In this document: piece after piece, positions 1 to 10,749 of the stretch
How positions within the stretch are numbered: the first letter of the stretch is position 1
How the letters are laid out: each line of letters starts with the position of its first letter
From: Plectrocnemia conspersa
Lineage: Eukaryota; Arthropoda; Insecta; Trichoptera; Polycentropodidae
NCBI GenBank assembly: GCA_009617715.1
Contig: VTFK01000573.1
Coordinates: forward strand, 48,529 to 112,528
Direction: 5' to 3'
DNA: 64,000 bases
Notes under the pieces: generated by a model
Databases searched by the model: none
What the model was told of the DNA's origin: nothing
What the model saw: the letters and a program-made list of their open reading frames with translations, nothing else
Translations under genes and position numbers: made by a program

Positions 1-367
1 CCGGCCGGTCAGAGTAACATAAAATCAATTGAAAAATACTTTACGGAAACAATAACTGTTAACAGTACAGGCGTTTTGAATTTAGTGCATAGCCAAAAGG
101 ATCTTCTGTAAAATAATCATAAATAGATTGATATAAAGTAGCTTTCTACATACGTTTTTAAAATATTTTAGTATCTCTTATGAAACTACATATCCAGCAA
201 CTATGAAAGCCAAAAACGCAAACGGAAAATATACAATATCAGCACCCATTTTCAATAATTCTACCGATTCCCATGCGTTATTTATTATCATCAGAGCGGG
301 TTCTTAAATCACCAAAGCAAGGATAAAACCGCCGGCCGGTCAGAGTAATATAAAATCGCAAAAAATT
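1..367 (+). repeat. Repeat unit carrying a captured lipocalin exon 2/3 fragment
   Basis: The CCGGCCGGTCAGAGTAA motif occurs at position 1 and again at 332, and the same family recurs at 36890-37460. Positions 27-262 are a near copy of lipocalin A (about 2000-2236). The copy holds the end of exon 2, the whole second intron and the start of exon 3. Because the intron is kept, this is a DNA-level copy and not a processed transcript. It has no start codon, signal sequence or fourth exon. I infer a gene fragment captured by, or converted into, a repeated element. Confidence 0.75.
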
Positions 368-1613
368 GTTCGTTAATATAATATTTTTAATCTTTCGAGA
401 AAGTATGCATATTTTTAAACATCTGGCACGCACACCTTCGGAAAGTGTCTTCTTTTATTACTTAAGCTAAAATAATGCGAGTTCAAGCATTAAAATTTGT
501 AAACAATTTCTTGTCATTATCAGACCCTTTTAAGACATATGTATATTAGGTACGAACCCGCCTTTACTTATGCAGGGTTTTAACTTTAAAAAATATTTGT
601 AGAAATTTAATTTAATATGATTTTTTTCTAAAATTTTAAATGTCAAATCGAGAAACGAAAATTCTTGATTTGAAATTTTTCTAGAGAATTTCTTAAAAAA
701 TATTTTTTTTTATAAAGCACTAACCACAATTGTATTTATAAATAGTGAAATATCAGATATGAACTTTTGATATGTAATTAATTGTTAATAAACATAAATT
801 ATATATTAACTACTGCGTTTCAAAATAAAAACAGAATGTTTATAATTATGTTATTGATAACAGAAAACAGTTTGTTGCGAATGAAGCATTAAAAAACTGC
901 ATGGATAAATTGGAAAACTAAATATTATATTAGCTTGCCAGGAAAATAATTTTCTCTTATTTGTGTTAAAATTATTTTAATTTAGTGTTTGGTGTGCTTT
1001 AAATTCGGCTATTAAATTAAAATTATAAAATAACTATGTCCTATTCATTGTGTTTTTTGCTACAAGATACAAATCCGAAAAGTCCGAAGAATCTAGTCGT
1101 CTTCGAAGCATGTTAAATACTGTATCAGGGTTGACGTGAAGAGGGAAGCGGTTGCTTTCTCTATTTAATTTTTATATTGTTGATCAGAGACTTCTTTTTT
1201 TAGGGTTCGTAAACAGTCAGTGGGTTCAAGTTGTTAGTGATGTTGTTGCGATAGTGCCTTGAAGTTGTTGATTTGAATCCTAGTATATGTTTTTATACAT
1301 ATTAGATTGAGAGAGGTTTATGGCTCGTCCTCATTTTGCTGCCATCCTCCGCTGCCACATAAATATATATTGTGATAAAGTAATAATAAACATTTAATTA
1401 GTATATTTAACAGCTTGCCAAAATATTTAAAAATATACACCTATGTTGATGGTATACCATTATTTTAATTATTATAAAAATAGTTCAGCTATTATTATAT
1501 TAACACATAATTATTGTTATAATATTTACCATTGTTTATTAAAAAAAAAAACATATTTATGTTCAGCCCTGTTCACTATTAAATTGCGTAATGAATATTT
1601 AATTCATCACACA
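368..1613. other. AT-rich intergenic, repeat remnants at left
   Basis: Positions 368-500 continue the CCGGCCGG repeat family, sharing the 'cgagaaagtatgcat' and 'gtgtcttcttttattac' words with 37070-37160. The rest is AT-rich non-coding sequence without a coding exon I can support. Confidence 0.5.
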
Positions 1614-1622
1614 TATATAAAG
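1614..1622 (+). promoter_or_regulatory. Putative TATA box of lipocalin A
   Basis: TATATAAAG lies about 150 bases before the lipocalin A start codon, followed by a short 5' untranslated stretch. The call rests on motif and position only. Confidence 0.4.
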
Positions 1623-1769
1623 GTATCAACAATCAATAGGCATCAATCACTTTTACCTACCAAAATACAAAGACATAGTCATACAAGGTATTAAAATAAT
1701 ATTAAACAATTTTAATCTTGCTAAATAATTTATACAGATATTTTTTTAGATAGTTAAACAAAACAAAAA

Positions 1770-2507
1770 ATGACTCAAAAATTATTATACTTTATATTTG
1801 CTACTATTGCTATGACTAATGGTCAAGTGTTTAATTTTGGACCATGTCCTTCAGTTACCACAAAATCAGGATTCAGCGAAAGTAGTGTAAGATTTTTATA
1901 ATAAAAATATTATTTTGTATTATAAGGATTTAAAGTATGTTTTTTATAGTACGCAGGAAAATGGTACGAAGCTTCTAGGTACTTCACGTTTTATGAAACA
2001 ATTGGAAAATGCTTTACGGAAACAATAACCGTTAACAGTACAGGTGTTTTGAATTTAGTGCATAGCCAAAAGGATCTTCTGTAAGATAAACATAAATAGA
2101 TCGATATAAAGTAGCTTTTTACATATGTTTTTAAAATATTTTAGTATCTCTTTTGAAACTACATATCCAGCAACTATGAAAGCCAAAAACACAAACGGAA
2201 AATATACAATATCAGCACCCATTTTCAATAATTTTCCAATAGATTTGTCGATTTTAGACACTGATTACACAACTTGGGCTGTCACATATTCCTGCACGGA
2301 CTTCTTAATTGCACGCATAGGTCATTTATTTTTTATATGTTCTTAAATTATTAATAATTATTTATTTATTTATTAATTGTTATTTCAGAATTTGCATTCA
2401 TTTACACAAGAAATAAATCAGGAACACCATTGACTGCGGCTTTGGCCGTATTTGATGCAAATAAACTTGATAAAAGTATCCTTATTACTACTGATCAAAG
2501 TTGTTAA
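1770..2507 (+). CDS. Lipocalin A, secreted (bilin-binding/apolipoprotein D-like)
   Basis: Four exons join into 180 codons: 1770-1886, 1950-2080, 2145-2320 and 2389-2507, all with GT-AG introns. The first ~19 residues are a hydrophobic signal peptide. The lipocalin signature G-x-W is at residues 42-44 (YAGKWYE), the second conserved motif TDY is at 122-124, and the third, with its Arg (FIYTR), is near 145-149. Cysteines at 26, 60, 133 and 180 fit the two-disulfide pattern of insect bilin-binding proteins and insecticyanins. Members of this family bind small hydrophobic ligands such as biliverdin in a beta-barrel and are secreted into hemolymph or cuticle. The actual ligand cannot be read from the sequence. 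Lipocalin B follows in tandem with near-identical exon lengths, so the two arose by duplication. The reading frame is intact. Confidence 0.92.
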
Positions 2508-3893
2508 AAATGAATAATGCTTTATAAAACACATGCATTTAATAGATGAAAAAAAACGTTTTTTATAATATATACAAAATATATTAGAGATAAATTATTT
2601 ATTAAATACGCTGAGAATAAATAAGTTTGGTAAAAATTATACATTGCTTACAAACCATCATCGAAAAAACATATTATTTTCTTAGACTTTAGAATTTATT
2701 TTTTTCCATTTCTCTTTACGTCAAATATTTCGTAAGAGCAAAGTATAGACATTTTGGATTAAATTATTTATTAAATTTCCATAAATATTTATTGCGATTT
2801 TTAATAATCATCTGCGAACTGTAAAATATACTTTAATTAAAATGACTTAATTACGGTATTATTTTACACGAAAAATTATAAAATAATTGAATAGCTTTAA
2901 AATAAATAATATTTAACTGTATCGCAGATAATCAGTAAAAAAAATGTATTTTCATATTATATATTATTTGTATATATTATAATAAATTATTATTATAAAT
3001 TATAAATATATAATAATAATTTATTGGATGAATAAGATTTTCAATTAATTTGCATTTCACTAAATATTATTTGTTTTATTATTATAGCATAATTAAGTAT
3101 TGCATATAGTAAGTAAATATAAAATAGTTTTTACTGTATAATGATTATGGATTACTAATAAAATATAAAATAATACATACTAAAAAATACTTAAAATACA
3201 TTAATTTAGACTAAAAAAATGGTTGTTGTCAATTTAATGCTAATTTATAATATGTTTTTATTAATATGTTTTGTACTTGAGCGTTAACGATAATAAACCA
3301 TTTTAATAATAAACTAAAAGCCTATGATAATTGTATATATTATTAATAAAAAAATATAAAAAACATCACACGTATTCATATTAAATAAAATTTAATTTAA
3401 ATTCTATATTTTTTAAGTTACAAACTATGTTTTTTAATATATAAAATATAACTATATATTACTATTATAATATATAAAATTTAATTTAAATTCTATATTT
3501 TTTAAGTTACAAACATATAAATTATTTATTCTAGATACATTAAATTACATATAACATTAATCAATTAAAAATAAATTTTATATAAAGATATCGATACCTG
3601 ATTTTTTTATAAAGATTGTGCCAAAAATATTATTTTACACCTTAGGATTCTATGTTGCTCTTACTTTTCGAAAGTTAATGATGTTTCCAAGAGACTTTTT
3701 TTAGCTTAATAGAAACATATTTTTCATTAATGATATTTATTACTCCTGAATATAATATTTTATAAAAACAATACAGATTGAAAGACGCAATTTAAGTCAA
3801 TATTTTTATTTCTTTATCATAATATTAATTAATATGTTCGTGATGTCTGAAAAACATCAAAAAACCCATCTGCACTTTATATATTTATGCTCA
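2508..3893. other. AT-rich spacer between the two lipocalins
   Basis: No coding exon seen. It contains an exact 39-base direct repeat at 3386-3424 and 3476-3514, with 90-base spacing. The remainder is low-complexity AT sequence. Confidence 0.6.
3386..3514 (+). repeat. Short direct repeat, 2 copies, 90-base period
   Basis: The word beginning AAAATTTAATTTAAATTC is repeated exactly over about 39 bases at 3386 and 3476. It looks like a local tandem duplication in AT-rich spacer. Confidence 0.8.
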
Positions 3894-3901
3894 TATAAAA
3901 G
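3894..3901 (+). promoter_or_regulatory. Putative TATA box of lipocalin B
   Basis: TATAAAAG lies about 140 bases upstream of the lipocalin B start codon, a spacing close to that in lipocalin A. Motif and position only. Confidence 0.4.
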
Positions 3902-4040
3902 CAATACATGCTCTCGCAATCACGTTATTATTAATATATTTCTGTAAGAGCACATCGTGAGTTATATTTTTATATTATTTATGTATATATTTCAATAGTA
4001 TGTATTAATATAATATATATTTTAGAATTCCAGAATAATT

Positions 4041-4813
4041 ATGGCAAAATTATTTGTATTTTTAATATTAAGCATAAGCACTATTTCTTATGGACAACTT
4101 ATTAGTATTGGATCTTGTCCACCGATTACAACCAAATTGAATTTTGACATTAATCAGGTTAGTTTATTTATACTACAAATAAAATAAAATATTTTTATTT
4201 ATACCAATGTTTTTAGCATCTGATTTGATAAAACATTTTTCCAGATTTTAGGTAAATGGTATGAAGTTGCCAGATACTTTACATTATACGAAGTAACTGG
4301 AAAATGCTTCACAGAAACACTTACAGCCACCAGTGATGGAAATATAACAATTACACATGCACAAAAGGATATTCTGTAAGTATAAAATATTCTTTCAAAA
4401 TATAATCAAGCTCGAAAGACCGTAAAATAACGAATTTTGTAGATTGAGTGCTAGCTTCCAATACAATACAACTCTGGTTCCAATCATTCTCAAACCAAGG
4501 AATGTTTAATATTGTCATACCAATTTTGAACAATTTTCAAGCACCGTTGTCGATTTTGGACACTGATTATAATAATTGGACTGTTGCTTATTCATGCGTG
4601 GATCTTATATATTTACACTTGGGTAAAATTTTATTTTTATTTATGAAATTAATAATTAAGGGCTTAAGCTGCAACTTATTGTGTGTTTCGATAGAATATG
4701 TATTTATTTACACAAGAATAATTGATGGATCTATGACAGCAGCATATGCAGTATTAACTGCCAACAATATAACTACATCGAATTTGATGAAAACTGATCA
4801 ATCTTGTACCTAA
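4041..4813 (+). pseudogene. Lipocalin B, frameshifted in exon 3
   Basis: Tandem paralog of lipocalin A with exons 4041-4157, 4245-4375, 4443-4622 and 4695-4813. Lengths are 117, 131, 180 and 119 against 117, 131, 176 and 119 in lipocalin A. A signal peptide, the G-x-W motif (LGKWYE), the TDY motif (LDTDYNNW) and the final YTR motif are all present. In exon 3 the frame set by exon 2 reads to a stop at about 4507. The conserved segment FNIVIPILNNF...LDTDY lies one base out of frame. A small indel near 4500-4506 therefore breaks the gene. It is either a young pseudogene or a sequence error; everything else about the gene, including splice sites, is preserved. The family role is small hydrophobic ligand binding. 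Confidence 0.8.
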
Positions 4814-6597
4814 AATGAATGAATTAATAATAATTTATTTTTAAGTTAATAATACAACTTTAAAATATGTATATATTATGATTGTAATTAAGAATACCTT
4901 TAAATATTATGTAAGCTAAATAAAATTTAAAATGTATTTATATCTCAACTACTGATTTTCTTGAAATTACATGAATTTGTACAGATAATACAGAAACATA
5001 TTACTCTGCTCCTTATAGTACTTACTTATCAACTTTTATAATTAAAAGTACTTACTAGTTTAGTTAGCTGTTTAGTCTGCTAGATAATAATGAACTAATA
5101 ATTGGTGATCAGACTAAAACTGGTTTTGCATTTCCAATATTGTATAAAACCAATGAAATATATTAATAATATTTATTTTTATTTAAGACGCAATACTTTT
5201 TTTAGAAAGACGTCAACGTCTTATACGAACATTAAAGAAAAAATGTCAATATTATATACAACGCAGCATATGCAGGTACAGCAGAGATTAATAAATTTGA
5301 GATCTTATTGATGAGAAAAATATGACGTACACAATCATAATGACATAATTCATGATGATAATTTATGATTCTTTCATCGAAAACGCAATTACGAACAATG
5401 TATAAATCAGCAATAGTCATTAGAATTTTTAGCAACTTTATCAATGTGCTCTTTATTAACTAAAGCTCTAAAGCCAATGAATTAAAATTGTGTGTTTGCT
5501 CTTGTAAATAAATGACCGTATGTTTCAGGATCTTATTTGTTGATTTTCAGGAAAGACAGTTTACTATCAATTTCTTATTATTTTGAGGACTGTGTATATG
5601 ATCCGATTAAATTTTATTTAAATAAATTTATTTTCCATGAGAAAAAATATGGCATAAAAAATATTGAATTTACATTTATGCTGGACGGATTATTTTCTAT
5701 CAGCTGCGATAAGTTTTTCCTGATTTGGCTGTCTCCGTCATGGGGGCTGCTAATGCATGATGAAGACTCGGGGTGTTCGGGCGCCCTGCCGTCGGCTTAA
5801 ATTGACCCTGGGGCTGCATCTCTAGACGGTGGATATAGCCCTGCTGTATCTGGATTTGATCGTTCAGTTCTCCGTGGCCGCGGACATAGAAAAAGTAATC
5901 AAAGATACCAAAGTCAATATAACAAGCAGCATATATAATCAATTTGCACAATTTTTTGACTATGCAGATGACATATACACTAATAGAAGCCTTTAATGTT
6001 TTTGAATCAGCAATCAAAAAAATATTTATGATCAGAAAACAAAATACAAAAAATTGATGACGTTTTTAAGTTGAGTGGTTTTCATTTTGTATATGCTTTA
6101 TCGTTTATTAATTATTATTTTAATCGTTATTTTAAAATTTAAACTAAAATATCAATGTCTTTCAAACTTTATTAAATTCTTAATTTGTCTTTAAATATAT
6201 GTATATGGTTTTTATTTAAATAATTTTGCATGCGTAACCTTTTTAATTGCTCTGAAATTAGTTTATCAATTGCGGATATTGTCGTTCATTGCGGATGACA
6301 TGAATATGAAAAAGTTGTGATAATACCAGGAACATCGTTGCCGAAAATTAGATCATAAGCCCAACGAGCCCGTTCTTAAACAAATAGTCTATTTATAGCT
6401 GGTGTTTTAAAATTTTAATACTTATAAACTAGAGAGAACTATTGTATAATTATTACTAAACCATTATTATTACAATAAATAATATCAACATTGTAATTTC
6501 ATTAGCATGCTAATATTGCATTTTATAAGATGTATCTAATTTAAATTAGATGCCCCTCATTGAATCAGACATGCTAATTAAAATATAATTTATGATC
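4814..6597. other. Intergenic, lipocalin B to lipase 1, with a GC-rich patch
   Basis: Mostly AT-rich non-coding sequence. The exception is 5710-5890, which is markedly GC-richer than its surroundings and is entered separately. Confidence 0.5.
5700..5890 (-). other. GC-rich island with an open minus-strand frame, unidentified
   Basis: The minus strand is open from about 6017 to 5700. The last ~60 residues, from 5885 down, have coding-like composition (Gln, Pro and His rich, including RLEMQPQGQFKPTAGRPN). I recognise no family. It may be a fragment of a transposable element or of a transplanted exon. No splice partner or start codon is evident in the GC-rich part. Confidence 0.3.
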
Positions 6598-6605
6598 TAT
6601 ATAAA
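6598..6605 (+). promoter_or_regulatory. Putative TATA box of lipase 1
   Basis: TATATAAA sits 51-58 bases before the lipase 1 start codon, as expected for a short 5' leader. The other two lipases have a similar box at a similar distance. Confidence 0.45.
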
Positions 6606-6655
6606 TATAACGCCGTAAAAAAATATATTTCATTTAAAGAAAAACGATTTTAAAA

Positions 6656-8316
6656 ATGAAATTGTTTTTGCTTTTAGTTATTTTTAATATATGTTATATT
6701 ACAGGTAAATTATTTTATATAAATAAAAAAATATCATTTTAATTTATCATTTATTATTTTAGCATCGTATTCTTATAATTTAAAATATGTGCCACATTTA
6801 GAAAGTAATGTGTATTTTCGGGCACCAGCATTTAACAATGAACCCGTATTAGTTGATTGGAGTGTAAATCAGATTTCACCTGATTTTTCGCCAGTAGATG
6901 ACACTTATTTCTTACTTTACACAAGGTATAGTAAAATTATTATATCTATATAAATATATATTTATATATATTTTTTTGAAATCTCGGGATTCATCGCGAT
7001 TTTTGCTAACTTGTATTCTAAATTTCGGCCGGGATTTTTCGGCCATGATCACGAATTATTCGCAACTGCCTGCAGTTGCAAAAATTCCGGCGAAAAATCT
7101 AAAAAATATATATATATTTTAGAACAAATCCCTCAGAACCTATAAGATATACATTAAAAAATGTAACTGATTTATCAGAAAATTCTTATTACGATAAGAA
7201 TAAAAATCTTAAAGTACTTATTCACGGTTGGACAGGCAATGCTAATGCTGATGTTTGCAAGGTCATAAAAACCGGTAAGTAGCATTTATTATCTTTAAGA
7301 AAAATAAGAAAAATGATATAAAATAATAATTCATTGATTTTCTAAGCTTCAAATATCGACAAAATATTCAATTTTTTCCTAACCCATTAATTCTTAAAAT
7401 ATTTTTAATCATTATCCTATTCCATTTCTTCTTAACCCTTATTAGTATTATTGGGTTCTCATTAACTATGTGCCTATCATTCTTGGTATAAACACTTTTC
7501 CCAATATGCTAAATTTATTAATACATACATAATAATGTAACTGTAATTACTTTTTTTAGCTTTTTTGCAAGTCGTAGACACCAATGTCTTGTGTGTAGAA
7601 TGGGAAAAAGGATCTGTTATAAATTACTTAGCGGCTTGTGATTATGTAGAACAAGTTGGAAAAGTGGTTGCTAAATTTTTGGATCAGTTAGTAGTACTGG
7701 GTTCAAAAATTAAAAACGTTCACGTAATAGGTTTTAGTTTGGGAGCCCACGTCGCAGGATTTACTGGTCGTGAAGTCAAATCAGGAAAAATACCTTATAT
7801 AACAGGTTGACAAAAATATTATAATAGTTATCTCAAAAAGTATATAGTTGCTGTTTAAATTAGGTTTAGACCCAGCAGCGCCCCTTTGGTCAGACTCAAA
7901 AGAAAGAATATCAAGCAAAGATGGGTTATACGTAGAAATCATACATACAAATACTGGAACTTTTGGAATAACTCAGCCATTGGGTCATGTCGATTTTTAT
8001 CCAAACGGTGGGGAAAACCAGCCATCGTGCGACTTTTTTTTTGCTATAGGTTGCTCTCATCAAAAGCTGTAAAATATTTCGCTGACTCCATATTGGGTAA
8101 AAAGTTCGAAGGCAATCAGTGCAGCAATTATGAAGAAATAGATGAGGATGTAGAATGTGCGAATCTCAGCCAATTGGATATGGGTGGCTTAACACCTAAG
8201 AAGAAGTAAGGGTTATTTTACAAAAAATAAGGTTTAATTATAAAAAAATAGTAAGTAACACAAAATTTAATTTCAGAAAAGGCGTATACTTTGTTGACGT
8301 ATCTGAAGATGATTAG
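6656..8316 (+). CDS. Lipase 1, secreted pancreatic-lipase-like, one-base frameshift
   Basis: Six exons: 6656-6704, 6763-6925, 7123-7274, 7560-7805, 7864-8205 and 8277-8316. It is a neutral lipase/phospholipase A1-like alpha/beta hydrolase that cleaves ester bonds of acylglycerols or phospholipids, and a signal peptide points to secretion, plausibly to the gut lumen. Visible are the oxyanion-region HGW (LIHGWTG), the nucleophile elbow GFSLG with a Phe where the two sister lipases have His, the catalytic Asp in GLDPAAPLW and the catalytic His in GCSH. Directly after that His the frame is lost at the A run 8062-8065: the conserved tail continues one base out of frame (AVKYFADS onward to MGGL). 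One more A would give about 330 residues, matching the sisters. It is either an assembly error or a recent loss of function. Intron phases are identical in all three lipases. Confidence 0.82.
6973..7112 (+). mobile_element. Partial MITE in lipase 1 intron 2
   Basis: Carries the terminal word CTCGGGATTCATCGCGATTTT shared with the complete element at 27912-28093, but the matching right end is missing. A truncated non-autonomous DNA element. Confidence 0.6.
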
Positions 8317-9376
8317 TATTGCATTGCAACGGAACTCTTGTGAATCTGGTGATCTATTATATCCGTGACCGTTTCGCAACACAGAAATATTCTCTCAATG
8401 ACGGAGAATATTTACTGTAAGAAAAAAAAGTGATTTTTATGGGATTGTAACGAGAATTGTGTAGTCCAAAATCGTGTTATTTTCTCGTTGATGGATGATA
8501 ATTTTAGTTACAGTGAATTATTGAGACAAATACTTTTTTGAACGTGATTGTTACATAGCAAAGACAACGACACCAGAGCTTAATCAACCACGATCCTCAA
8601 ATGGCGCGTTGTTGAAGATCTGCGCCCCCGAATAATGTGCTTTGTAACTCGTGTCTCCAGCGGCGTTAATTAATAATGTTTTATTATTTGTGATGGTTTA
8701 TATATTGTATATTATAATATAATTCGTAATTAATAAAAGTGTTCCTTTAAAATACTAAAAAATGGCATAATTTGCGTTAAAAGAATATATTAATTAGGAG
8801 CAAATTATCATTTTTTCATCATTTAACATTAAAAAATACAAGAACAAGAAGCGCATGTATTTTTCACGCAAATACACACAGAATCAGGAATATGGTAATT
8901 AACAACATTTCAGCTTAAACAATGCTAATCTTATTGTAATAGTACATTTGATTAAATTATATATGCACTTTAATTTATAAGCGTATAATTATTTTATGCA
9001 AAAAAAAAACGGGAAATAAAATTTAAATATCTCTACAAATTCCTAAAAAGAAACACAAGTGCTTAAATTCACGAGATATTATATTTATAAAAAAATCAGT
9101 TAATATATAATTTAAAAATTAGATAAATGACGTAATATTAGTTAATTTATTTTTTAACAAAAAAATTACCATTATCTTTGTTTTTGCAATATATATTTTA
9201 TTACCATTTTTATTATATTCGCAATTGCTATATAATAGAATACTGAGATAAAAGCAATATCGTCTATTTTTAGATAAATAAAAATCTCGTTGCTAACATT
9301 TATTTCTCAATCAATCGGATTCAAATCCATGATCTTAATGGACATCTAATTTGAGATTAAAATCTAAAATTTTTCC
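8317..9376. other. Spacer between lipases 1 and 2
   Basis: Positions 8317-8660 are somewhat GC-richer and probably include the lipase 1 3' UTR. A possible poly(A) signal AATAAA is near 8731. The remainder is AT-rich with no coding exon seen. Confidence 0.45.
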
Positions 9377-9384
9377 TATAAATA
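9377..9384 (+). promoter_or_regulatory. Putative TATA box of lipase 2
   Basis: TATAAATA lies about 50 bases before the lipase 2 start codon, the same spacing as in lipase 1. Confidence 0.45.
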
Positions 9385-9431
9385 TAACTCGTGATGATAA
9401 AATTTGGATAATATCTCATAAATAATCAAGC

Positions 9432-10749
9432 ATGAAGTCGTTCATATTTTTAATAGTATACGCTTTAGGATCAGCAGCAGGTATTAGAAAATTATTTATA
9501 TATTAATAAAACATTTATTTAAATTTAATATTTTAATATTTCAGCATCAGATTCTGAAATTATATCATTTTTGAGATATTCAGAAGGTCAAGGATATTTT
9601 TTAGCACCAGATGCTAATGATATACTAAAGATAAATGAATTTGATACTGATAGGAGATATAACGCTGAAAATGAAACATATTTCAGGCTTTACACGAGGT
9701 ATGTTTTTAAAATATGATTAAATAATTATTTTTATTAAACGTTAAATAAATTTAGAAATAACCCAACGTCATATCAAGAAATTTTATTGGGCGATTTGAA
9801 CGCTTTGTTGAACTCAAATTATGATAAGAATAAAAAACTTAAGATGCTCATACATGGGTGGAATAATCACGGTGATTCTGGAGTCTGTACTCGTCCAAGA
9901 GACGGTATGTTAAAATTATAATAATGCATGAAAAAAACTAATTAGTTACAGGTGGTATTTGTTGAATATTTATTTTTAGCGTTTTTACAAGCCGATGACG
10001 TCAATGTCATGTGCATTGATTGGAGCAAAGGTGGCACTGCTTTATTATATCCAACAGCTGTTGCCAATGCATTAAAAGCAGGTTCAGTTATAGGCAAATT
10101 TTTGGATTGGTTAGTAAGTCTAGGATCAGGTGTAAATAATGTTCATATTATTGGACATAGTTTAGGTGGTCATGTAGCTGGAATAGGAGCAAGAAACGTT
10201 AAAATCAGGAAAAGTAGCTTATGTAACAGGTGAGTTATAATCAGTTTTATTTTATGAAAATTATAAATTACTATTTATTATTATTTAAAATAGGTTTAGA
10301 TCCAGCTATGCCTTTGTGGGGGAGCTCTAGTCAAAGAATCAGACCAAGCGATGGATTATACGTAGAAATTATCCATACAAATGGTGGATTTTTAGGGTTA
10401 GATGAGCCAGTAGGCCATAATGATTTTTATGCAAATGGAGGGAAAATACAACCAGGATGTTCTGTGATAGATATGAATTGCTCTCATGGAAGATCTGTGA
10501 TGTTATTTACATATTCTATTGACAATCAAAATTTTATGGCCAGTCAATGCAAGGATCATGGAGAAATTTCTAATGGGAACTGTTCAGGCATTTGTAAATT
10601 ACACATGGGCGGTTTAAATCCTAAAGAAGCGTAATAATAAAATTATATAATTACTTTTATAATAAATAATAATATAAATAATTATTAATTTCAGACGAGG
10701 AATTTTCTCACTCAAGACAAGCGCTAATCCACCGTACTACATTGATTAA
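9432..10749 (+). CDS. Lipase 2, secreted pancreatic-lipase-like, one-base frameshift
   Basis: Six exons: 9432-9480, 9545-9698, 9756-9904, 9980-10229, 10294-10630 and 10695-10749. Family reaction: hydrolysis of acyl esters by a Ser-Asp-His triad. Here the triad is Ser178 (GHSLG), Asp203 (GLDPAMPLW) and His265 (NCSH). The N-terminus is a signal peptide and the HGW oxyanion motif is in exon 3 (LIHGWNN). The frame slips at the AAAA run 10201-10204: read as three A's, the family sequence resumes as SGKVAYVTG and runs through the exon 4 donor, giving 330 residues. As printed, a stop arises just inside the intron. All splice sites are canonical. It lies between lipases 1 and 3 with the same exon plan, so this is a tandem family. 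It is probably functional if the extra A is an error. Confidence 0.85.

Noticed and set aside
1443..1694. 83-codon open frame upstream of lipocalin A
   Set aside because: Spans the predicted TATA box and 5' leader; AT-rich composition with no features.
7886..8209. 107-codon frame overlapping lipase 1 exon 5 as an independent gene
   Set aside because: Its second half is the lipase tail displaced by the frameshift, and its first half is the lipase exon out of frame.
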